Source: Streptomyces speibonae (GTDB lineage Bacteria; Actinomycetota; Actinomycetes; Streptomycetales; Streptomycetaceae). From it: a DNA stretch of 9,784 bases. Position 1 is the stretch's first letter; each line of letters begins with the position of its first letter. The notes beneath the pieces were generated by a model that had not been told where the DNA came from, made no database searches, and saw nothing but the letters and a program-made list of their open reading frames with translations. Below, piece by piece: positions 6,068 to 9,784 of the stretch. A program made the position numbers and the translations under genes. The stretch lies in contig KL568524.1 of the NCBI GenBank assembly GCA_000715605.1, forward strand, positions 35,149-44,932, read 5' to 3'.

Positions 6068-6703
6068 CTACTTCTTGCGGGCGGTGGTCTTCTTGGCGGT
6101 GGTCTTGCGCGCGGTCGACTTCTTGGCGGGGGCCTTCTTGGCCGTGGCCTTCTTCGCGGGAGCCTTCTTGGCGGTCGTCTTCTTCGCGGCGGTGGACTTC
6201 GCCGCCGCGGTCTTGGCGGGCGCCTTCTTGGCCGTGGTCTTCTTCGCCGCCGTCTTGGTGGTGGCCTTCTTCGCGGTGGTCTTCTTGGCTGCCGCCTTCT
6301 TGGCGGTGGCGGCCTTCTTGGCCGTGGTCTTCTTCGCGGCGGCCTTCTTCACCGTCGCCGAAGCGCCACCGCTCAGGCTGCCCTTGGGCGCCTTCTTGAC
6401 CGAGACCTCACCGCCGCGCGGCAGCTTCTTCGAACCGCTCACCAGGTCCTTGAAGCCCTGGCCCGCGCGGAAGCGCGGAACGGAGGTCTTCTTGACCCGA
6501 ACCCGCTCGCCCGTCTGGGGGTTGCGGGCGTAGCGGGCCGGGCGGTCGACCTTCTCGAACGAACCGAAGCCGGTGACCGAGACCCGTTCACCCGCCACGA
6601 CCGCGCGGACGATGGCGTCCAGTACGTGGTCGACGGCGTCGGCGGCCTGCTGGCGGCCGCCCACCTTGTCGGCAATCGCTTCTACGAGCTGCGCCTTGTT
6701 CAC
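6068..6703 (-). CDS. hupS: HupS-type nucleoid protein: HU domain plus histone-H1-like Lys/Ala tail
   Basis: Residues 1-90 form a complete HU domain: [11 protein letters not shown] dimer helices, the [10 protein letters not shown] signature at 45-54, and the beta arm RNPQTGE at 60-66 with the Pro that intercalates into bent DNA. Residues 91-117 are a basic linker. Residues 118-211 consist of roughly 18 degenerate Ala/Thr-Lys-Lys pentapeptides ([15 protein letters not shown]) like eukaryotic H1 tails and mycobacterial HupB. The protein bends and compacts DNA; in Streptomyces coelicolor the equivalent HupS is known to be induced in sporulating hyphae and to affect spore nucleoids. The GTG start at 6703-6701 has AAGGGG at good distance and gives the standard HU start. 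The gene stands alone, with an AT-rich promoter upstream and a shared terminator downstream. Confidence 0.96.
   Translation of the reverse strand: MNKAQLVEAIADKVGGRQQAADAVDHVLDAIVRAVVAGERVSVTGFGSFEKVDRPARYARNPQTGERVRVKKTSVPRFRAGQGFKDLVSGSKKLPRGGEVSVKKAPKGSLSGGASATVKKAAAKKTTAKKAATAKKAAAKKTTAKKATTKTAAKKTTAKKAPAKTAAAKSTAAKKTTAKKAPAKKATAKKAPAKKSTARKTTAKKTTARKK
6071..6352 (-). repeat. Degenerate 15-base tandem repeats encoding the HupS tail
   Basis: The DNA for HupS residues 118-211 is built from about 18 imperfect 15-base units (occasionally 12 or 18). On the plus strand it reads as recurring CTTCTTGGCGGTGG-like blocks. Such arrays gain and lose units by slippage, so tail length is expected to vary between strains. 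The reverse strand gives an artificial hydrophobic Phe/Val/Leu reading frame. Confidence 0.85.
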
Positions 6704-6747
6704 GTCTTCCCCTTCGGAGACATCGCCAGAACGAATGTGTTCAAGCT

Positions 6748-6783
6748 TTTTCGCACGTTAGGCAGATATATACCGCAAATCAA
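6748..6783 (-). promoter_or_regulatory. hupS: Candidate hupS promoter in an AT-rich island
   Basis: The 6730-6800 stretch is far richer in A+T than the rest of the window and includes TATATATC on the minus strand. TTGATT (6783-6778) and TAACGT (6760-6755) are exactly 17 bases apart and fit a Streptomyces -35/-10 pair. This would give a leader of about 45 bases with AAGGGG just before the GTG. TATATAT itself, between the two boxes, is an alternative -10 but lacks a good -35. Confidence 0.45.
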
Positions 6784-6838
6784 ACACGAAACGGGCTAAT
6801 CACCCTTGTGCCGCAACGAACTCGACTGTCTCGTCGGT

Positions 6839-7069
6839 TCAGCGTTCCTCTTCGGGGAATCGACCCGCGTCGAGGTCCGCGGTGAACCGCTCCAGACGCC
6901 TTGCCGCACCGGCGAGATCGTGCTTGGCCGCGGCCGTAATGACCAGCAGCTTCCGGGTCAGCGCCATCCGTACGCCCTCCGGGACTTGCAGTGCGCGCAC
7001 TTGTGCGTGCGCTTCCTTGAGCCGGCTCGCGACCACCGCATAGAGCTCGAGTTGGCCGTCGCGTTCCAT
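6839..7069 (-). CDS. Conserved small helical protein of unknown function
   Basis: I do not recognise a named family. The ATG at 7069-7067 gives a 76-residue, soluble, charged protein predicted by eye to be almost all alpha-helical. Residues 8-27 and 34-68 form amphipathic helices, separated by a VPEGVR turn near 29-34. The end is acidic (FPEEER). There is no signal peptide, membrane segment, cysteine pair or zinc motif. The frame is open to 7189, but the extra residues are Arg/Pro-rich and lack a helix pattern, so the internal ATG is preferred, although no clear Shine-Dalgarno precedes it. It lies upstream of hupS on the same strand with 135 bases between, and downstream of leuCD beyond two hairpins. 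I believe a similar small gene occupies this position in other streptomycetes. Coding status is inferred from codon bias and helix periodicity. Confidence 0.65.
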   Translation of the reverse strand: MERDGQLELYAVVASRLKEAHAQVRALQVPEGVRMALTRKLLVITAAAKHDLAGAARRLERFTADLDAGRFPEEER

Positions 7070-7093
7070 GCACAGATTGTGCCATCTGGGGCG

Positions 7094-7119
7094 AGTTGTC
7101 GCCTGCTCAGGGGGCAACT
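7094..7119. repeat. Imperfect inverted repeat upstream of the 76-residue gene
   Basis: AGTTG (7094-7098) and CAACT (7115-7119) are perfect arms, with an additional CCT/AGG pairing inside (7102-7104 with 7108-7110). The element ends 25 bases upstream of the ATG at 7069 on the minus strand. It could be a leader hairpin or an operator. Confidence 0.3.
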
Positions 7120-7161
7120 GCCGCCTCGGACGGCCATCCGTGCTCACGCGGGGATCACGCG

Positions 7162-7174
7162 CACGTGACACGTG
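7162..7174. promoter_or_regulatory. Two CACGTG palindromes separated by one base
   Basis: CACGTG at 7162-7167 and again at 7169-7174 form a tight tandem of hexamer palindromes about 93 bases upstream of the 76-residue gene. The arrangement resembles a protein-binding site more than chance, but I cannot name the protein. Confidence 0.3.
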
Positions 7175-7254
7175 TACCCCAACAACCACCTTCTTAACGC
7201 GGCAAGTTGGGAACCCTCAAGACGGCGCGCGGGGCCGAACGGGTGCAGACACGG

Positions 7255-7287
7255 CCGTACCCCCGATCGGGCCGATCGGGGGTACGG
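7255..7287 (-). terminator. Strong hairpin downstream of leuD
   Basis: A 33-base palindrome pairs 7255-7268 with 7274-7287 (14 bp, CCGTACCCCCGATC with its complement) around a 5-base loop; even the inner two loop bases on each side are complementary. It lies 60 bases past the leuD stop and probably ends leuCD transcription. No T-tract follows. Confidence 0.7.
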
Positions 7288-7302
7288 GAAGGGTGGTGTG
7301 GT

Positions 7303-7336
7303 GGCCGAAAGTCGACCTCTCGCGAGGACTTCGGCC
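7303..7336 (-). terminator. Second, bulged hairpin just after leuD
   Basis: GGCCGAA(A)GTC(GAC)CTC at 7303-7319 pairs with GAGGACTTCGGCC at 7324-7336 around a TCGC loop, with a 1-base and a 3-base bulge. It begins 11 bases after the leuD stop. Together with the hairpin further downstream it makes a two-step terminator or an RNA 3'-end protecting structure. Confidence 0.5.
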
Positions 7337-7346
7337 GGGGCGCGGC

Positions 7347-7940
7347 TCAGGCCGTGAGCGTCCGGGGCTTGAACGACGGGCGCTTCGCCTCGTACGCGGC
7401 GATGTCCGCCTCGTTCTGCAGCGTGATGGAGATGTCGTCGAGGCCGTTCAGCAGCCGCCAGCGGGAGTTCTCGTCCAGCTCGAAGGAGGCGGTGACGCCC
7501 TCGGCGCGGACCTCGCGGGCCTCCAGGTCGACGGTGATCTCGGCGGTGGGGTCGGCTTCCGTGAGCTCCCACAGCGCGTCGACGATCTTCTGGTCGAGGA
7601 CCACGGTGAGCAGTCCGTTCTTCAGCGAGTTGCCGCGGAAGATGTCGGCGAAGCGGGAGGAGATCACGGCCTTGAAGCCGTAGTTCTGCAGCGCCCAGAC
7701 GGCGTGCTCACGCGAGGAGCCGGTGCCGAAGTCGGGGCCGGCGACCAGCACCGTGGCGCCCTGCCGCTCGGGCCGGTTGAGCACGAACTCCGGGTCCTTG
7801 CGCCAGGCCTCGAACAGCCCGTCCTCGAAGCCGTCCCGGGTGACCTTCTTGAGCCAGTGGGCGGGGATGATCTGGTCGGTGTCGACGTTGGAGCGGCGCA
7901 GCGGGACGGCCCGGCCGGTGTGGGTGGTGAATGCTTCCAT
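7347..7940 (-). CDS. leuD: 3-isopropylmalate dehydratase small subunit
   Basis: LeuD is the swivel-domain subunit that pairs with LeuC to interconvert 2- and 3-isopropylmalate in leucine synthesis. The 197-residue protein is of normal length and shows [10 protein letters not shown] at 18-27, [17 protein letters not shown] at 68-84 (the substrate-binding GSSREH of the aconitase swivel domain), [15 protein letters not shown] at 95-109 and [10 protein letters not shown] at 165-174. The ATG at 7940-7938 follows the leuC stop by 6 bases. GGAG inside the leuC 3' end, about 11 bases upstream, is the likely ribosome binding site. The two genes are surely one transcript and supply subunits of one enzyme. 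Two hairpins follow the stop. Confidence 0.97.
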   Translation of the reverse strand: MEAFTTHTGRAVPLRRSNVDTDQIIPAHWLKKVTRDGFEDGLFEAWRKDPEFVLNRPERQGATVLVAGPDFGTGSSREHAVWALQNYGFKAVISSRFADIFRGNSLKNGLLTVVLDQKIVDALWELTEADPTAEITVDLEAREVRAEGVTASFELDENSRWRLLNGLDDISITLQNEADIAAYEAKRPSFKPRTLTA

Positions 7941-7946
7941 GACTGA

Positions 7947-9377
7947 TCAGACTCCAGCGGGCGTACGGGCGTCGGCGGCGGCGAGGTCGGCCGGGGAGGC
8001 CAGGTGGCCGAGGACCGCGGTGGCGGCGGCGACCTGCGGGGACACCAGGTGGGTACGGCCGCCCTTGCCCTGCCGGCCCTCGAAGTTGCGGTTGGAGGTG
8101 GAGGCGGAGCGCTCACCGGGGGCGAGCTGGTCGGGGTTCATGCCCAGGCACATCGAACAGCCCGCGTGCCGCCACTCGGCACCGGCCTCCTTGAAGACCA
8201 CGTCGAGTCCCTCGGAGACGGCCTGAAGACCCACCCGCGCGGAGCCGGGGACGACCAGCATCCGTACGCCGTCGGCGACTTTGCGGCCCTTGAGCAGCTC
8301 GGCGGCGGCGCGCAGGTCCTCGATGCGGCCGTTGGTGCAGGAGCCCACGAAGACGGTGTCGACGGTGATGGAGCGCAGCGGCTGGCCGGCCTCCAACCCC
8401 ATGTACTCCAGGGCCTTTTCGGCGGCGAGCCGCTCCGAGGCGTCCTCGTACGAAGCCGGGTCGGGGACGGACGCCGACAGCGGGGCGCCCTGGCCCGGGT
8501 TGGTGCCCCAGGTGACGAACGGCGACAGCTCGGAGGCCTCGATGACGACCTCGGCGTCGAACTCGGCGTCCTCGTCGGACTTCAGCGTCTTCCAGTAGGC
8601 GACGGCCGCGTCCCACTCCTCGCCCTTGGGGGCGTGCGGACGGCCCTCAAGGTAGTCGAAGGTCGTCTGGTCCGGGGCGATCATGCCCGCGCGGGCGCCG
8701 GCCTCGATCGACATGTTGCAGATGGTCATCCGGGCCTCCATCGAGAGCTTCTCGATGGCCTCGCCGCGGTACTCCAGGACGTAGCCCTGGCCGCCGCCCG
8801 TGCCGATCTTCGCGATGATCGCCAGGATCAGGTCCTTGGCCGTGACGCCCTCGGGCAGTTCGCCGTTGACCGTGATCGCCATGGTCTTCGGGCGGGCCAT
8901 CGGCAGCGTCTGGGTGGCCAGCACGTGCTCGACCTGGGAGGTGCCGATGCCGAACGCCAGTCCGCCGAAGGCGCCGTGCGTGGAGGTGTGCGAGTCGCCG
9001 CAGACGACGGTCATGCCGGGCTGGGTCAGACCCAGCTGCGGGCCCACGACGTGGACGACGCCCTGCTCGACGTCGCCCAGCGGGTGCAGCCGGACGCCGA
9101 ACTCCGCGCAGTTCTTGCGCAGGGTCTCCAGCTGGACCCGGGAGACCGGGTCGGCGATGGGCTTGTCGATGTCGAGGGTCGGGGTGTTGTGGTCCTCGGT
9201 GGCGATGGTGAGGTCGAGGCGGCGCACCGCGCGGCCGTTCTTGCGGAGGCCGTCGAAGGCCTGCGGGCTGGTCACCTCGTGCAGCAGGTGCAGATCGATG
9301 AAGAGGAGGTCGGGCTCGCCCTCGGCGCGCCGGACGACATGGTCGTCCCAGACCTTCTCCGCGAGTGTCCTACCCAT
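7947..9377 (-). CDS. leuC: 3-isopropylmalate dehydratase large subunit
   Basis: LeuC carries the [4Fe-4S] cluster and catalytic core of isopropylmalate isomerase. The 476-residue product starts [13 protein letters not shown], typical of the family. It has [12 protein letters not shown] sequence at 60-67, [22 protein letters not shown] at 124-145 and [12 protein letters not shown] at 145-156. The cluster ligands are Cys347 (VGSCTNGR), Cys407 and Cys410 ([11 protein letters not shown]), followed by [10 protein letters not shown] at 428-437. The ATG at 9377-9375 has GGAGGG with 6-base spacing; the frame remains open upstream into the intergenic region but without family similarity. The gene is divergent from ndgR, whose IclR-type product is known in Streptomyces to act on leuCD expression, and the gap contains a strong operator-like palindrome. 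Confidence 0.97.
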   Translation of the reverse strand: MGRTLAEKVWDDHVVRRAEGEPDLLFIDLHLLHEVTSPQAFDGLRKNGRAVRRLDLTIATEDHNTPTLDIDKPIADPVSRVQLETLRKNCAEFGVRLHPLGDVEQGVVHVVGPQLGLTQPGMTVVCGDSHTSTHGAFGGLAFGIGTSQVEHVLATQTLPMARPKTMAITVNGELPEGVTAKDLILAIIAKIGTGGGQGYVLEYRGEAIEKLSMEARMTICNMSIEAGARAGMIAPDQTTFDYLEGRPHAPKGEEWDAAVAYWKTLKSDEDAEFDAEVVIEASELSPFVTWGTNPGQGAPLSASVPDPASYEDASERLAAEKALEYMGLEAGQPLRSITVDTVFVGSCTNGRIEDLRAAAELLKGRKVADGVRMLVVPGSARVGLQAVSEGLDVVFKEAGAEWRHAGCSMCLGMNPDQLAPGERSASTSNRNFEGRQGKGGRTHLVSPQVAAATAVLGHLASPADLAAADARTPAGV

Positions 9378-9389
9378 CGCTTTCCCTCC

Positions 9390-9412
9390 GGCCGGCTTGT
9401 GGTGCGCCGGCC
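9390..9412 (-). promoter_or_regulatory. Hairpin abutting the leuC ribosome binding site
   Basis: GGCCGGC (9390-9396) and GCCGGCC (9406-9412) form a 7-bp all-GC stem with a 9-base loop. On the leuC transcript its 3' arm ends at the base directly before the GGAGGG Shine-Dalgarno (9389-9384), so folding could hinder ribosome access. A further stem is possible upstream between GGCGCCCG and CGGGCGCC (about 9430-9460). No leucine-rich leader peptide with a conventional start precedes them in the transcribed leader. Confidence 0.4.
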
Positions 9413-9535
9413 CAACTAGATCGTGGGGGAGGCGGCGCCCGCACCCCTGATACCGGGCGCCCGCCGCCGGGCCCGGTGGTCCACGGGCCGCGTTGCTTCC
9501 GTGCTTCCAGAGTGGCGGGTTCCACGGAAAATTGA

Positions 9536-9564
9536 ACTTGCGTTTCACAGAGTGAGACGCAAGT
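9536..9564. promoter_or_regulatory. 29-bp inverted repeat, probable NdgR (IclR-type) operator
   Basis: ACTTGCGTTTCAC (9536-9548) and GTGAGACGCAAGT (9552-9564) are inverted repeats matching at 12 of 13 positions around AGA. The element ends 8 bases before the ndgR ATG and lies about 160 bases upstream of leuC. IclR-family dimers bind palindromes of this kind, and NdgR/AreB proteins of Streptomyces are known to bind the leuC-ndgR intergenic region. TTGCGT occurs on both strands within the arms, so the operator probably overlaps both divergent promoters and bound protein could shut both. Confidence 0.75.
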
Positions 9565-9572
9565 ATCGTTGC

Positions 9573-9784
9573 ATGGACAACAGTAGCGGCGTCGGCGTTC
9601 TGGACAAGGCGGCACTCGTCCTGAGCGCTCTGGAGTCCGGTCCGGCCACCCTCGCGGGTCTGGTCGGGGCCACCGGACTGGCACGACCCACGGCCCACCG
9701 CCTGGCCGTGGCGCTGGAACACCACCGCATGGTGGCGCGAGACATGCAGGGCCGTTTCATCCTCGGCCCGCGGCTGGCCGAATT
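9573..9784 (+). CDS. ndgR: NdgR/AreB, IclR-family transcriptional regulator (N-terminal part)
   Basis: The first 70 codons are present; the gene runs off the right edge. Residues 1-70 are the winged helix-turn-helix of IclR regulators. [14 protein letters not shown] forms helix 1, [13 protein letters not shown] helix 2, [18 protein letters not shown] the recognition helix and wing approach, and FILGPRLAE the start of the linker helix. The sequence beginning [14 protein letters not shown] matches my memory of Streptomyces NdgR. NdgR (AreB in S. clavuligerus) is known to control leucine and other amino-acid genes and to influence antibiotic production. The ATG at 9573 has no Shine-Dalgarno, and a TTGCGT(17)AAGTAT pair would start transcription at about the ATG, suggesting a leaderless message. 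The adjacent palindrome suggests autoregulation. The effector-binding domain is outside the window. Confidence 0.93.
   Translation, partial: MDNSSGVGVLDKAALVLSALESGPATLAGLVGATGLARPTAHRLAVALEHHRMVARDMQGRFILGPRLAE

Noticed and set aside
6012..6533. Plus-strand frame giving a hydrophobic Phe/Val/Leu repeat protein that looks membrane-bound
   Set aside because: It is the antisense of the Lys/Ala repeats of hupS: reversed AAG codons read as hydrophobic residues. It also contains the terminator hairpin.
8004..9419. 471-codon plus-strand frame opposite leuC
   Set aside because: It is a mirror of leuC codon bias, rich in Gly/Arg/Val/Asp with no recognisable domain. leuC on the other strand is certain.
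9545..9574. Nine-residue minus-strand peptide frame MQRYLRLTL with three Leu codons, resembling a leucine attenuation leader
   Set aside because: It lies almost wholly inside the palindromic operator and overlaps the ndgR start on the other strand. Transcription of leuC would have to begin inside ndgR to include it, no ribosome binding site is seen, and no paired terminator/antiterminator stems follow. It becomes relevant only if a leuC start is mapped at or beyond 9575.
9378..9725. In-frame upstream extension of leuC
   Set aside because: It would read through the operator and into antisense ndgR. Family start and GGAGGG spacing favour the ATG at 9377.

Overview
This window looks like a stretch of core chromosome from a Streptomyces or close relative. 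Base composition is very GC-rich with third-position G/C bias, and GTG starts are common. I saw no in-frame TTA (bldA-type) codons in the genes called. Gene content and order (thiD-thiL, ddl, gpsA, plsC, cofC, an HU protein with a lysine-rich tail, leuD, leuC, ndgR) match what I remember of the Streptomyces leuCD-hupS-ddlA neighbourhood. That last comparison rests on memory, not on a search.

Layout from left to right. On the minus strand, thiD (only its first 21 codons are inside) and thiL overlap by ATGA and belong to thiamine phosphate metabolism. A stand-alone Lrp/AsnC ligand-binding (RAM) domain protein is divergent from thiL. A 385-base stretch without a convincing gene follows and ends in a strong hairpin. 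Next comes the minus-strand cell-envelope group plsC-gpsA-ddlA: phospholipid acylation, sn-glycerol-3-phosphate supply and D-Ala-D-Ala synthesis. plsC and gpsA overlap by GTGA, while ddlA may have its own promoter. Divergent from plsC is a plus-strand pair, cofC (coenzyme F420 biosynthesis) and a 67-residue cold-shock-like protein. This pair meets hupS at a shared 13-bp hairpin.

The hupS gene encodes a two-part nucleoid protein: an HU domain followed by a histone-H1-like Lys/Ala repeat tail. Upstream of it is an AT-rich promoter island and then an unrecognised 76-residue gene. The right end holds leuC-leuD (isopropylmalate isomerase) on the minus strand and, divergent, the first 70 codons of ndgR, an IclR-type regulator. 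The leuC-ndgR gap carries a 29-bp near-perfect inverted repeat that is a strong candidate operator for NdgR.

This is mostly housekeeping DNA. I found no mobile element, CRISPR array, tRNA, rRNA or biosynthetic cluster, and no evidence of a new defence or metabolic system. The points most worth a second look are regulatory sites (the leuC-ndgR palindrome, the hairpin beside the leuC ribosome binding site, paired CACGTG sites), the cold-shock-like protein lacking RNP motifs, the RAM-only Lrp protein, the unknown gene upstream of hupS, and the empty interval between the Lrp gene and ddlA.
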